A stretch of 64,000 nucleotides of DNA from Trueperella bernardiae (GCF_001469025.1 NZ_LNIZ01000005.1:62001-126000); one strand, 5' to 3'; numbered from the stretch's first letter, positions 1 to 8,545 are shown. Notes: generated by a model not told the origin, from the letters alone. Numbers and translations are program-made.

Positions 1-101
1 CCCGACTCATTGACGATCTTCACCGCCGCGGCTACCGCCTCGGAAACGGAGCCGTCGGGCTGGTCGGAGGTTTGCGGGGCGATCGAGAACGCAAGAAGCA
101 T
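1..101 (-). CDS. Thiamine-binding protein (DUF77/MTH1187 family), partial, 5' end only
   Basis: The minus-strand reading from the ATG at 101 begins MLLAFSIAPQTSDQPDGSV and continues into an acidic/alanine helix ending VNESG at the window edge, 33 codons in all. The 'AFSIAP' opening and the 'AVAAAVKIVNESG' helix are typical of the small ferredoxin-fold thiamine-binding proteins (PF01910), about 100 residues long, thought to bind thiamine or hydroxymethylpyrimidine in the cytoplasm. An AAAGGAAA ribosome site lies just upstream. The rest of the gene is outside the window, so the assignment rests on the N-terminus only. Confidence 0.7.
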   Translation of the reverse strand, partial: MLLAFSIAPQTSDQPDGSVSEAVAAAVKIVNES

Positions 102-257
102 GGTATTTCCTTTCATCAAGAACCGCCCCAAGTTTATGCGATTGTGCGACCTTCGGCACTTTCGCACAAGGTGCCCGTGGGCCGTGCTACAACGCTCATA
201 TACTTGTGCCACCGTGCCAAAGACATGTCACGATGCCGAACAGAAATGGAGACAAAC

Positions 258-869
258 ATGCCGCTGTGGGAGTTTATTGGATGGGCGGGATCCGTGCTCG
301 TGATCGTCTCGCTCATGGTGCCAAGCATCCGCCGATTCCGGGTGCTCAACCTCCTGGGCTCCTTCATCGCCACCGTCTACAACATCTACTTCGGCATTTG
401 GCCCTACGCCGCCATGAACGGCGTGATCGTCATCATCGACGCCTACTGGCTGTGGCGCCTCACCCGCGACGACGGGGAACGCGGCTACTCCGTGCTCGAC
501 GTCGACGCCGGAGAGCCGCTGGTCGCCCGCTTCCTCGACCGCCACGCCGCCGCCATCGCCGAGGCCTTTCCACGCTTCGACCGCGCTGCCCTCCCCAGTG
601 CCCGCGCCTTCCTCCTCATGCACGAAGACGAGGTCATCGGCCTGTTCGCCCTCCGCCCAGAGGGCGACACCGGCCACATCCTCATCGACTACGTCACCGA
701 ACGCTTCCGCGACCTTACGCCCGGCGCGTTCCTCTACGGCAACGCCTCGCTGTTCGAGGGCCTCGCGGTTAACTCCGTGGCGGTGCCCCTGCGCGACGCC
801 GCCGACCCCGTGTACTTTGCCAAGCAAGGCTTCGCCGATCGCGGCGACCTGCTGGTCCGCGGCGTCTGA
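258..869 (+). CDS. YgjV-family inner membrane protein with a C-terminal acetyltransferase-like tail
   Basis: This 203-residue protein has three hydrophobic segments in the first ~80 residues (starting WEFIGWAGSVLVIVSLM) and ends this part with DAYWLWRL, the pattern of the YgjV/Imp family. The remaining ~115 residues are soluble and include 'AFLLMHEDEVIGLFALRP', which resembles the central strands of a GNAT fold, though no clear acetyl-CoA loop is visible. The ATG at 258 was chosen because GGAGA sits 5 nt upstream; an in-frame ATG at 246 lacks such a site. No function is established for this family. It is divergent from the thiamine-binding gene. Confidence 0.6.
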   Translation: MPLWEFIGWAGSVLVIVSLMVPSIRRFRVLNLLGSFIATVYNIYFGIWPYAAMNGVIVIIDAYWLWRLTRDDGERGYSVLDVDAGEPLVARFLDRHAAAIAEAFPRFDRAALPSARAFLLMHEDEVIGLFALRPEGDTGHILIDYVTERFRDLTPGAFLYGNASLFEGLAVNSVAVPLRDAADPVYFAKQGFADRGDLLVRGV

Positions 870-872
870 GAT

Positions 873-2210
873 TTAGGGGGCGGGCGCTGGGGCGGCGGGC
901 GCGGGGATGATCTGCCGCAGCTGGCTCAAGGCCGCCGAGAGTTTCTCCCTGCTACCGGCACCCAGACCGACCACGATGCCTGGCCGCCGACCCCGCCCCG
1001 ACCAATACTGACCGAGTGACTCCACCGCCAACCCCGCGTGCCGTGCGCGGGCGAGGGCGGTGGTTTCGTCGTCGTCAGACAAAGGAATAATGGCGCCAAG
1101 CCCGCCGTCCATCGTGCGGCCCTCGGGGAAAATCCGCTCGAACAAGCCGCGGCGGTGCTTGTATTCGCGGCGCATGCGGGCCGTGTGGAGGCGAAGGCCG
1201 TCGGCGGCGAGGAAGTTGGACAGCGCGTCCTGGGCGATGCCGGAGACGGGGATGAGGCGGGCCTCGATAGCGGCGCGCAGCCCAGGCGGGGCGATCACGT
1301 AGCCGAGGCCGAGGGCGGGCGTGAGGGTCTTGGCGAAGGAGCCGAGCAGGGCGGTGCCTGTGGGGTCGAGCGCCACGAGCGCGGGGTGGGTGGCGCGCAG
1401 TTCGGAGTCGTAGTCGTCCTCGATGAGGAGCGCGCCCGGGGTGGCGCGGCGCCATTCGACCAGCTCGCGGCGGCGGGATGCGGGCATCTGCAGGCCGAAG
1501 GGGAACTGGTGATTCGGGGTGACGAGTGCGGCGGCGGGCGCGAGGACATAGAGCGCCGCCGGGGAGAGGCCCTCGCCGTCTGTGGTGACCGGCATGGCGT
1601 CCCAGCCGATTGAGGCCGGCACCGCGCGGAGCGAGCCAAAGCCCGGGTCCTCGACGGCGAGGCGGTGGGGGTGGCTGGTTTGGGTTTGGCCGGTTTGGGC
1701 GGAGGCGGCGAGCGCGGCGAGGGTGGCGCGCAGGCCGTCGCGGGCGCCGGCGGTGATGAGGATCCGCTCCGGGTCGATGCTGACGGCCCGGGTGAGGCGG
1801 AGGTGCTCGGCGAGCAGATAGCGCAGGCGCGGCGAACCCGGGCTGGGGTAGGCGTGCGGTTCGGCCACGGCGGCCCGCCAAGCTGCGCGCCAGGCCGAAC
1901 TGGTCAGTGCCTCTAGGGGCGCGCCAGGGCGGAGCAGGGACGGGGGTGACGGTGTTATTGGCGAAGGTGAACGAGGGGAGGAGGGCTGGGCGGTGTCGAC
2001 GAGGGCCGGGTGAATGCGGCTGCCCGAGCGGGAGGCGAGGAGGATGCCCTCGCCTTCGAGCTGTTCGTAAGCGCTGACAACGGAGCCGCGGGAGACGCCG
2101 AGTTCGTCGGCGAGGGCGCGGGTGGAGGGGAGGCGGTCGCCAGGGGTGAGAGAGCCGGACTCGAGGCGGGCGCGGATGTCGGCGACGATGGTGGCGGGAA
2201 TGGAGGGCAC
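873..2210 (-). CDS. pdxR: MocR/GntR-type PLP-dependent regulator, PdxR
   Basis: This 445-residue protein joins a winged-helix GntR domain (about residues 5-70, with LPSTRALADELGVSRGSV) to a fold-type I aminotransferase-like domain. The PLP-binding lysine is K294 in 'GSFAKTLTPALGLGY', and EDDYDSE (264-270) supplies the usual cofactor-site Asp/Tyr. It starts with GTG, with AGGAAG about 8 nt upstream. It is divergent from pdxS, the arrangement known for PdxR, which senses PLP and activates pdxST in corynebacteria and relatives. A proline/serine linker (about 75-93) joins the two domains. The family call is firm; the PdxR identity is inferred from context and the intergenic sites. Confidence 0.85.
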   Translation of the reverse strand: MPSIPATIVADIRARLESGSLTPGDRLPSTRALADELGVSRGSVVSAYEQLEGEGILLASRSGSRIHPALVDTAQPSSPRSPSPITPSPPSLLRPGAPLEALTSSAWRAAWRAAVAEPHAYPSPGSPRLRYLLAEHLRLTRAVSIDPERILITAGARDGLRATLAALAASAQTGQTQTSHPHRLAVEDPGFGSLRAVPASIGWDAMPVTTDGEGLSPAALYVLAPAAALVTPNHQFPFGLQMPASRRRELVEWRRATPGALLIEDDYDSELRATHPALVALDPTGTALLGSFAKTLTPALGLGYVIAPPGLRAAIEARLIPVSGIAQDALSNFLAADGLRLHTARMRREYKHRRGLFERIFPEGRTMDGGLGAIIPLSDDDETTALARARHAGLAVESLGQYWSGRGRRPGIVVGLGAGSREKLSAALSQLRQIIPAPAAPAPAP

Positions 2211-2239
2211 GGGGTACTTCCTGGGATGCGGGGGTATGG

Positions 2240-2283
2240 GTGGTCTAAAAATGTAGGCGAGAAGTGGACTTAATTGTAGACCA
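2240..2283. promoter_or_regulatory. PdxR-type operator cluster between pdxR and pdxS
   Basis: Three related sites lie in the divergent intergenic region: GTGGTCTA at 2240-2247, AAGTGGACTTA at 2262-2272, and on the minus strand TATGGTCTA at 2283-2275. The outer two form an inverted repeat TGGTCTA...TAGACCA centred near 2262. They resemble the GTGGWCTA-type motif reported, from memory, for corynebacterial PdxR. This is inference from sequence similarity and position. Confidence 0.55.
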
Positions 2284-2305
2284 TACGCGGGCGAGAATGG
2301 AGACC

Positions 2306-3187
2306 ATGAGTTACACCATTGAAGACAACAAACTCCAACTCGCAGCCGGTCTCAAGGGCGGGGTGATCATGGACGTGGTCACCGCCGAGCAGGCCAAGAT
2401 CGCCGCGGAGGCGGGGGCCGTGGCCGTCATGGCACTCGAGCGCGTGCCCGCCGACATCCGCGCCGAAGGCGGGGTGGCTCGCATGTCCGACCCCGACCTC
2501 ATCGAAGGCATCATGAAAGCCGTGTCTATCCCCGTCATGGCCAAGGCGCGCATCGGCCACTTCGTCGAAGCGCAGGTGCTGCAGGTGCTCGGCATCGACT
2601 GGGTAGACGAATCCGAAGTGCTCTCACCCGCCGACTACGTCAACCACATCAACAAGCGCGAGTTCACCGTACCGTTCGTGTGCGGGGCCACCAACCTCGG
2701 CGAGGCGCTGCGCCGCATCAACGAAGGCGCCGCCATGATCCGCTCCAAGGGCGAGGCAGGCACCGGCGACGTCTCCGAAGCCACCAAGCACATCCGCCAG
2801 ATCACCAAGGAAATCGGCGAGCTTAAGGGCCTGACCGAGGATGAGCTGTTTGTTGCCGCCAAGGACCTCGCCGCTCCCTACGACCTCGTGGCCCAGGTGG
2901 CCCGCGAGGGCAAGCTGCCCGTGCCGCTCTTCGTGGCCGGAGGCGTGGCCACCCCGGCAGATGCCGCCATGATGATGCAACTCGGCGCGGACGGAGTGTT
3001 CGTGGGCTCCGGCATCTTCAAGTCCGGTGACCCCAAGGCCCGCGCCGCCGCCATCGTCAAGGCCACCGCCTCCTTCGACGACCCGCAGGTGATCGCCGAG
3101 GTCTCCCGCGGGCTGGGCGAAGCCATGGTGGGGATCAACGTGGCCGACCTGCCGGCCCCGCACCGGCTGGCAGAGCGCGGTTGGTAG
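2306..3187 (+). CDS. pdxS: Pyridoxal 5'-phosphate synthase, lyase subunit PdxS
   Basis: This 293-residue TIM-barrel enzyme makes PLP from ribose 5-phosphate, glyceraldehyde 3-phosphate and ammonia. Diagnostic stretches are GGVIMDVV (catalytic Asp), [10 protein letters not shown] (imine-forming Lys), [11 protein letters not shown] (second Lys with phosphate loop) and the C-terminal [14 protein letters not shown]. The start is taken at ATG 2306 ([10 protein letters not shown]); an in-frame ATG at 2297 and a GTG at 2264 also exist, but the GTG falls inside a putative operator. The amidotransferase partner gene pdxT is not downstream and is not seen anywhere in the window. Confidence 0.95.
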   Translation: MSYTIEDNKLQLAAGLKGGVIMDVVTAEQAKIAAEAGAVAVMALERVPADIRAEGGVARMSDPDLIEGIMKAVSIPVMAKARIGHFVEAQVLQVLGIDWVDESEVLSPADYVNHINKREFTVPFVCGATNLGEALRRINEGAAMIRSKGEAGTGDVSEATKHIRQITKEIGELKGLTEDELFVAAKDLAAPYDLVAQVAREGKLPVPLFVAGGVATPADAAMMMQLGADGVFVGSGIFKSGDPKARAAAIVKATASFDDPQVIAEVSRGLGEAMVGINVADLPAPHRLAERGW

Positions 3188-3259
3188 AAGCGCGCCCGCA
3201 GGCCGGCAAGACTGGCCCGGCCGCGCCAGCCAGCTGGTAGCCCGGCGGGGCGGCCGGCT

Positions 3260-4621
3260 ATGCTTACGGTCGTGATCGAACCTTTTGGCGTCCGCCGCCG
3301 CACCCGCCCCGAGGTCCTGGCCCCGGCCGGCAACCTCGCCACCCTGAAAACCGCCTTCGACTTCGGCGCTGATGCGGTCTACTTCGGCGGCCAGGAATTT
3401 GGCATGCGGTCGGCCCCGAAAAACTTCACACTGGAGGATATCGCCGAGGCGGTCGCCTACGCCCATGAACGCGGCGGGCGCGTGTTCGTCACCTGCAACA
3501 TCCTGCCCACCTCCGCCGAGGTCACTTCCATGAACGAGTACATGGGCCAACTGGGGGAGATCGGGGTGGACGCCCTCATCGTCACTGACATCGGGGTGCT
3601 TATGGCCGCCCGCCAGGTGGCCCCGAACACGGAGATCCACGTCTCCACGCAGGCGGGGGTCACGAACTACCAGGCGGCGAACGCGCTGGCCCAACTGGGC
3701 GCCACCCGTGTGGTCTTGGCCCGCGAGCTCAGCCTTGCCGACATCCGTGAGCTCCGCGCTCACACCCCTCCCGAGCTGGAGATCGAGGCCTTCGTGCACG
3801 GCTCGATGTGCATGGCGTTCTCGGGCCGCTGCCTTATCTCCCAACACACCACCGGCCGTGACGCCAACCACGGCGATTGCGCCCAGTCCTGCCGCTACAA
3901 GTACCACGTGGTGGAGGAGCGCCGGCCGGGCCAGTTCATCCCTGTGGAGATCACAGACCAGGGCACGTTCCTGTTCAACTCCAACGATATGAACACGCTC
4001 ACCCACATCGACGACATCCTCGACGCCGGAGTCACCTCCCTCAAGATCGAGGGCCGCGCGAAGAGCGCCTATTACGTGGCCGCCATGACCAACGCTTACA
4101 AGACGGCTGTGGGGGAGTACATGGTCCAGCGCGGTTTCGAGGACGCCGCCGGCGCAACTCTCGTCCCCTTCCACGACCAGGTCCACCTGCCCGCCGCCCC
4201 TCGCCCGGCCACCCCCGTCACCTTCCCGACCTGGCTACACGACGAGCCGTTCAAGGTCACCCACCGTGCCTACTCCACCGGCTTCTACTACCCGGAAAAC
4301 CCCGCGGGCGAGGAGATCCACAGGGGCGGCTACATTAACGAGTGGCTGCTCGCGGGAATCGTCACGGGCTACGACCCCGCAACCTCCCGCCTCCGCCTGC
4401 ACGCGAAGAACAAGCTGGCCCCGGGCAAGGAGATGGAGATCCTCTTCCCGGGCTCGGCCCCCGTGGCGATGGCCGTCCCTGCCGACGGCCTCCAGGACGC
4501 CGACGGCAACCCCGTTGCCGAGATCAACTTCCCCGCGCGCGAATTCTCGATGCCCTGTCCGGTACCCGTGCCCGTGGGCGCGATGGTCCGGGTTCGGGCC
4601 CGCCTCCACCACGCCGGCTAA
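3260..4621 (+). CDS. U32 family peptidase-like protein (TrhP/YegQ type)
   Basis: This 453-residue protein opens with RPEVLAPAGNLATLKTAFDF and has the U32 signature region EAFVHGSMCMAFSGRCLIS followed by GDCAQSCRYKY. The four cysteines match those that bind an iron-sulfur cluster in family members. U32 proteins such as E. coli TrhP and RlhA hydroxylate RNA (prephenate-dependent for tRNA U34 in TrhP) rather than act as proteases. The C-terminal ~90 residues form the small beta-barrel usual in TrhP-length members. ATG 3260 has only a weak GGGGCGG site; a GTG at 3272 is an alternative. Whether it is TrhP or a relative is uncertain. Confidence 0.8.
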   Translation: MLTVVIEPFGVRRRTRPEVLAPAGNLATLKTAFDFGADAVYFGGQEFGMRSAPKNFTLEDIAEAVAYAHERGGRVFVTCNILPTSAEVTSMNEYMGQLGEIGVDALIVTDIGVLMAARQVAPNTEIHVSTQAGVTNYQAANALAQLGATRVVLARELSLADIRELRAHTPPELEIEAFVHGSMCMAFSGRCLISQHTTGRDANHGDCAQSCRYKYHVVEERRPGQFIPVEITDQGTFLFNSNDMNTLTHIDDILDAGVTSLKIEGRAKSAYYVAAMTNAYKTAVGEYMVQRGFEDAAGATLVPFHDQVHLPAAPRPATPVTFPTWLHDEPFKVTHRAYSTGFYYPENPAGEEIHRGGYINEWLLAGIVTGYDPATSRLRLHAKNKLAPGKEMEILFPGSAPVAMAVPADGLQDADGNPVAEINFPAREFSMPCPVPVPVGAMVRVRARLHHAG

Positions 4622-4697
4622 GAGCCGCACGGCCGGGCGCGAGCTGGGCGGCGGCGTCGTCGGAAACCACACGGAAACGCTACCTGAACGTACGCAG

Positions 4698-4990
4698 ATG
4701 GCTTCGCGAACGGAATCCCGCCAATCCGTCCCGGGACCGTCCGGCCACATCCGGATCATCCCCACGGGCAAAGGCCTGTTCGGGCGCGAAAAGCAGGTGG
4801 GGTGCGAGGCGGCCCGCAAGGGCGAGAAGAAAACCGAAACGGAAGACATCCGCGTCAACGAGACATTCAACGTCTATTGCACCGACGAGCTCTCGGCTCG
4901 CACGCTCCTCAACCTTTACGTGCTCCGCGCGCTCGTGGGCTACGAGGAGCAGTGCCCGGTCACGGTCACGTTGTGGACCGGGTTGCCCCG
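4698..4990 (+). pseudogene. Remnant of a DUF3137-type gene
   Basis: The 396-base gap between the U32 gene and azlC carries an open frame from about 4698 whose product includes HIRIIPTGKGLFG and, further on, NETFNVYCTDELSARTLL. The second stretch matches the 'FEVYSxDxxEARYLLT' core of DUF3137 proteins, which are normally 300 or more residues with N-terminal membrane helices. Here both ends are missing and the frame runs out into azlC. It looks like an internally deleted or decayed copy. No start codon with a good ribosome site was found. The family match was made by eye. Confidence 0.45.
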
Positions 4991-5011
4991 GTGGGGTGGC
5001 GGCCGTAGGTT
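4983..5011 (+). promoter_or_regulatory. Promoter of azlCD, predicted leaderless
   Basis: A -35-like TTGCCC (4983-4988) and a -10-like TAGGTT (5006-5011) are separated by exactly 17 bp, and the azlC ATG begins 6 nt after the -10 box. No Shine-Dalgarno sequence precedes the ATG. Transcription would then start at or next to the start codon, giving a leaderless message. Confidence 0.5.
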
Positions 5012-5017
5012 TTTTGT

Positions 5018-5794
5018 ATGTCCCCTGCTTCCCCGTCCGCGTTCGCGTTGGCCCTGAAAGATGCCCTGCCGGTCGGTTTGGGCTACGTCCCGCTCGGGAT
5101 GGGCATGGGGATGACGCTGACGGGCGCGGGCCTCGAGTGGTGGTGGGCGCCGATCTTCGCGGTGTTTATCTACTCGGGGTCGATGCAGTACCTGGTGGTC
5201 CCAATGATCGTGACCCGTGAGCCGATCGCTGCCGTTGCGCTTGCCACGTTGTTCATCCAGTTCCGGCACGCCTTCTACGGGATCAGCTTCCCACTCGACC
5301 TGGTGCGGCATCTACTGGCCAAGCTCTATTCGATACACGCGCTCACCGACGAGGTCTACGCCGTGGTCGCCTCCAAACCCTGGGAAGAGCTGACGGGGGA
5401 GCGCGTGGTGTGGATCCAGGTCTTCGCTCATTCCACGTGGATATTTGGGTGTACGCTCGGGGCGCTCGTGGGCCTGGCCGTGCCCATAGACTCACGGATC
5501 CTCAACTTCGTCCTCACCTCCCTGTTCGTGGTGCTCATGCTTGAGTCCTACCTGGCCAACCGCAAGCGGGTGGACTTCGCGCTCGCCGCCGTCATCGGCG
5601 TGGGGGCGCTGTTCCTGCCGTCTTCTGTGTACCTGTTGGCCGCGCTGGTCCTGTTCACAGTGGCGCTGCTCATTGCCTCGCGTGTCGAGTCGGTGGTCGG
5701 GGAGCCTGTCGGCGCGCTGGGCAGGGCAGTGAGCCGGCCGGGCCGGGAGCGCCGCACCGAGCACAGCCGGGAGCGAAGGGACTCCATGCCATGA
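5018..5794 (+). CDS. azlC: AzlC family branched-chain amino acid exporter, large subunit
   Basis: This 258-residue, mostly hydrophobic protein has the AzlC hallmarks: ALKDALPVGLGYVPLGMGMG near the N-terminus, FIYSGSMQYL, and FIQFRHAFYGISF (the conserved RH..YG segment). AzlC pairs with the small AzlD in the membrane to export branched-chain amino acids or analogues. The gene overlaps azlD by 4 nt (ATGA), which suggests coupled translation. The C-terminal ~25 residues are charged and probably cytoplasmic. Confidence 0.9.
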   Translation: MSPASPSAFALALKDALPVGLGYVPLGMGMGMTLTGAGLEWWWAPIFAVFIYSGSMQYLVVPMIVTREPIAAVALATLFIQFRHAFYGISFPLDLVRHLLAKLYSIHALTDEVYAVVASKPWEELTGERVVWIQVFAHSTWIFGCTLGALVGLAVPIDSRILNFVLTSLFVVLMLESYLANRKRVDFALAAVIGVGALFLPSSVYLLAALVLFTVALLIASRVESVVGEPVGALGRAVSRPGRERRTEHSRERRDSMP

Positions 5795-6108
5795 ACTACA
5801 TTATTGCGATCATCGCTGTCACCACGGCCATCACATTCTCTCTGCGAGCCGCGCCCTTTGTGTTCCTGTCCAAGGTCCGCGACTCCGAGACCCTCGCCTA
5901 CCTCGGCGCCGCCATGCCCGCGGGCGTGATGCTGATCCTCGTCATCTTCACCCTCCAGGACGTCACCTTTGCCAGCGCCGATTCCTGGATGCCTCCGGCC
6001 GCCGGGGTGCCCACCACGCTCGGCGTGCACTTGGCTTTCCGCAAGGTCCTGGCCTCGCTGCTGGCGGGTACGGGGATGTTCGCGTTGGTCCTCGCGCTGG
6101 TTAGCTAG
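5791..6108 (+). CDS. azlD: AzlD family branched-chain amino acid exporter, small subunit
   Basis: This 105-residue protein has about four hydrophobic segments and the family pattern TFSLRAAPFVFL near the N-terminus, then YLGAAMPAGVMLILVIF. It starts inside the azlC stop codon (ATGA overlap), so the two subunits are co-expressed as expected for an AzlCD pair. The following 175 bases up to the convergent trpG hold no recognisable gene. Confidence 0.9.
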   Translation: MNYIIAIIAVTTAITFSLRAAPFVFLSKVRDSETLAYLGAAMPAGVMLILVIFTLQDVTFASADSWMPPAAGVPTTLGVHLAFRKVLASLLAGTGMFALVLALVS

Positions 6109-6283
6109 CCTCGGCGGGACCGCCAACCCAAATTATCGGCGCCCACTCGGGCTCGCGCACCCTGTCTTGGCGCTGTGCCGACAGAAGTCGTGAATATACC
6201 GGTTGCCGATTTCTATAGGGGCCTGGTCGCCTTCAGATTCACGAGTTGTGCCGGGGCCGACTAGAGCCGGTCTTTGGGGCTGG

Positions 6284-6895
6284 TCAGTCAGCCGTCAGCT
6301 CCTCGATCGCGCGTTCGAGCATCGTGGGCCCGGACATCGTCAGCACCGACTCGGGGTGAAACTGGAAGCCGAGTGCCTTGCCGTCCCGGCTGCGCGCGGC
6401 CATGACCACGTCACCGATCTGCGTGGGAGTGGTGGCAAGCGCCTCCATCTGCTCGGGCACGTCGGTGCAGCCGAGCGCGTGGTAGCGCGCCACGGGCACG
6501 GAGCGTCCGGGCTGGTCGGGGAGCGTGTCGGTGGCGAGGCCGGCGAAGATAGGGCTGGCCAGGCCAGCCTCGGTCAGGGTCATGGGAATCGCGCGGCCAT
6601 GCTCGGGTCCACACGCGCGCACCACCCCGCCCCAATGCTCGAGCAGGGCCTGAAAACCCAGGCATACGCCCAGGATCGGGATCTGACCCACCACCGTGTC
6701 GATGAGTTCCATCATCACGCCCGCCTCGCGCGGGTGGCCCGGCCCGGGCGAGAGGCAGATCATCTCCGGGCCCAGGTCGGTGATGGCGGACACCGGCGTC
6801 GTATTGCGCACCACCACGCACTCCCGGCCCGTGCCGGCGAACGCGTCCAGCAGGTTGTAGACGAAGGAATCTTGGTTATCGAGCAGGACGATCAT
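6284..6895 (-). CDS. trpG: Anthranilate synthase component II (glutamine amidotransferase)
   Basis: This 203-residue class I glutamine amidotransferase has LLDNQDSFVYNLLD at the N-terminus, the nucleophile elbow GVCLGFQALLEHWGG with its catalytic Cys, and the His-Glu pair in FQFHPESVLT. It supplies ammonia to TrpE for making anthranilate from chorismate. PabA proteins look alike, but the 4-nt overlap with trpE downstream of a tryptophan-rich leader makes trpG the better call. It is the last gene of the short trp operon here; no other trp genes are in the window. Confidence 0.9.
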   Translation of the reverse strand: MIVLLDNQDSFVYNLLDAFAGTGRECVVVRNTTPVSAITDLGPEMICLSPGPGHPREAGVMMELIDTVVGQIPILGVCLGFQALLEHWGGVVRACGPEHGRAIPMTLTEAGLASPIFAGLATDTLPDQPGRSVPVARYHALGCTDVPEQMEALATTPTQIGDVVMAARSRDGKALGFQFHPESVLTMSGPTMLERAIEELTAD

Positions 6896-8466
6896 CGCTC
6901 CACCTCCAGTTTCTTACCCTGAGCTCGGGCGATGGCTTCCAGGACGGCCCGGGCCTTGTGCAGGGTCTCATCCGCCTCGGACTGCGGGTTCGAATCGCGC
7001 ACCACGCCCGCGCCCGCCTGCACGGCCGCCACGCCGCCGGCCACGAACGCCGAGCGAATCACGATGCACGTGTCCATCGACCCATCCCCGCGCAGGTACC
7101 CGATCGCACCCCCGTACGAGCCGCGCCGGCGCCCCTCGAGCAACCGCAGCAGCTCGGTTGCCTTGATCTTCGGCGCGCCGGTCAGCGTGCCCATGTTCAT
7201 GCAGGCCCGGTAGGCGTCGAGTGCGTCCATGCCGTCGGCCAGACGTGCCGTCACCCGCGACACCAGGTGCATCACGTGCGAGTACCTGTCCACCTGCAGC
7301 AGCGCCGCCACCTGCCGGGTGCCGGGCGTGGCCACGCGCGCGAGGTCGTTGCGCGCCAGGTCCACCAGCATCGTGTGTTCGGCGAGCTCCTTGGCGTCCG
7401 TGCGCATGTCGAGCTCAGCGCGGATGTCCAGCTCGTGGCTGATCGCCCCGTCCGCCCCACGCCCGCGTGGCCGCGTGCCGGCGATCGGGTAGAGCTCGAC
7501 CTCGCGGGTGGCCGCGTCAAACTTTAGGTTCGACTCCGGCGACGCCCCAAACAGCTCGAACGGCTTCCCATCGCGCCCCACCCCGCGCTGGAAGAACATG
7601 TACGGACTCGCGTTCGACTCCTTCAGCCTGGCGTACGCCGCCGCCGCTTCCGGGCACGCCAGCGTGAACGTTCGCGCCGGCACCGCCTGGTAGATGTCCC
7701 CGCGGACGATCGCCTCCTTCATCTGCGCCACGATCTCCCGGTATCCCGCGTCGCTGATGTCTGCTTTCGCTTTCACAACGCCGTTCGGGCCGGCCGCGTC
7801 CGCCGCCGGCGTTGCACCAGGGGAGGCTTGCGCTGCCGCGAGCGCCTCCTGCGCGTGCGTCAGGGCGGAGGCCAGATCGTCGACGTCGGAGCCGGTACCC
7901 GTGGCGTCAGCCTGGATGAGCTCGGCCGTGCGAGCCGTGTGGTCCACCACCAGCACCACCTCCCCGAGTACGAACTGGTAATCGGGGCAGGTGTTGGCCG
8001 ACTCCGCCACGCCCGGCAGGTCCTCGAAGGTGGCCACGTAGTCGTAGGCGAAGGTGCCGCCTACCCATGGCTGCGCGTCGCCGAAGTCGAGGGCCAGCAG
8101 TCGGCGCAGGGGCTCCACGGTGGAGGGTGCGAGCAGGCGGGCCCGCTCGTCGACGTCGTGCGACACTTCGAAGATCGCCTGGTTGCCCTCCACGCGGCAC
8201 AGGCCGGAAAGCCCGGCGAGAACGTCCTCGGCAATGATGCGCCCGGTGGCCGTGAGCGGCTCGAGCGTGACCGACTGGCCTTCGCAGGTGGCGCGCACCG
8301 ACGCGCGTAGGATCGCGATGGAGGTCAGACCCTGGCGGGTCTCGATGTCCGCCGACTCCAGGAGCATGAGTGTGGAGGGGTCGTAGCCGGAGTCGCGCGC
8401 GTCCAGGTAGGGGATGAGCGCCGCTACGTCGTCGACGTAGGGCACCTGCCTGCGGTAAATCTTCAT
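6892..8466 (-). CDS. trpE: Anthranilate synthase component I
   Basis: This 524-residue chorismate-utilising enzyme has the N-terminal 'LMLLESADI' motif, which in TrpE forms part of the tryptophan feedback site. The conserved chorismate core follows: GDIYQAVPARTFT, ELYPIAGTRPRG, DLARNDLARVATPGT, SRVTARL and GTLTGAPKIKA, then GSMDTCIVIRS and QAGAGVVRDSNP. It makes anthranilate with TrpG. Expression is predicted to be controlled by the attenuator immediately upstream. Length and motifs are complete. Confidence 0.95.
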   Translation of the reverse strand: MKIYRRQVPYVDDVAALIPYLDARDSGYDPSTLMLLESADIETRQGLTSIAILRASVRATCEGQSVTLEPLTATGRIIAEDVLAGLSGLCRVEGNQAIFEVSHDVDERARLLAPSTVEPLRRLLALDFGDAQPWVGGTFAYDYVATFEDLPGVAESANTCPDYQFVLGEVVLVVDHTARTAELIQADATGTGSDVDDLASALTHAQEALAAAQASPGATPAADAAGPNGVVKAKADISDAGYREIVAQMKEAIVRGDIYQAVPARTFTLACPEAAAAYARLKESNASPYMFFQRGVGRDGKPFELFGASPESNLKFDAATREVELYPIAGTRPRGRGADGAISHELDIRAELDMRTDAKELAEHTMLVDLARNDLARVATPGTRQVAALLQVDRYSHVMHLVSRVTARLADGMDALDAYRACMNMGTLTGAPKIKATELLRLLEGRRRGSYGGAIGYLRGDGSMDTCIVIRSAFVAGGVAAVQAGAGVVRDSNPQSEADETLHKARAVLEAIARAQGKKLEVER

Positions 8467-8491
8467 GTCTGCCCTTTCCGGCGAAGGCTAC

Positions 8492-8545
8492 AAAAAAGGC
8501 TCGTAGCTTTCGCACGAGCCTTGGGGTCAACACTGGAAGGCTCGT
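8492..8545 (-). terminator. trp attenuator: mutually exclusive antiterminator and terminator hairpins
   Basis: Read on the minus strand, three 9-nt segments follow the leader peptide: ACGAGCCTT (8545-8537), AAGGCTCGT (8522-8514) and ACGAGCCTT (8504-8496), then a run of six T (8497-8492). The middle segment can pair perfectly with either neighbour. Pairing with the distal copy makes a 9-bp stem with a 9-nt loop and U-tract, a textbook intrinsic terminator; pairing with the proximal copy makes the antiterminator. A ribosome at the leader stop codon would cover the proximal copy and favour termination, while one stalled at the first Trp codons would leave it free. Confidence 0.93.

Noticed and set aside
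2624-4186. A 520-codon minus-strand open frame
   Set aside because: It is antisense to pdxS and the U32 gene, which have clear family motifs; its His/Val/Gly-rich product looks like a shadow frame.
6980-7000. GGTTCGAATC, a T-arm-like motif suggesting a tRNA gene
   Set aside because: It lies inside intact trpE, and no acceptor or anticodon stem can be built around it.
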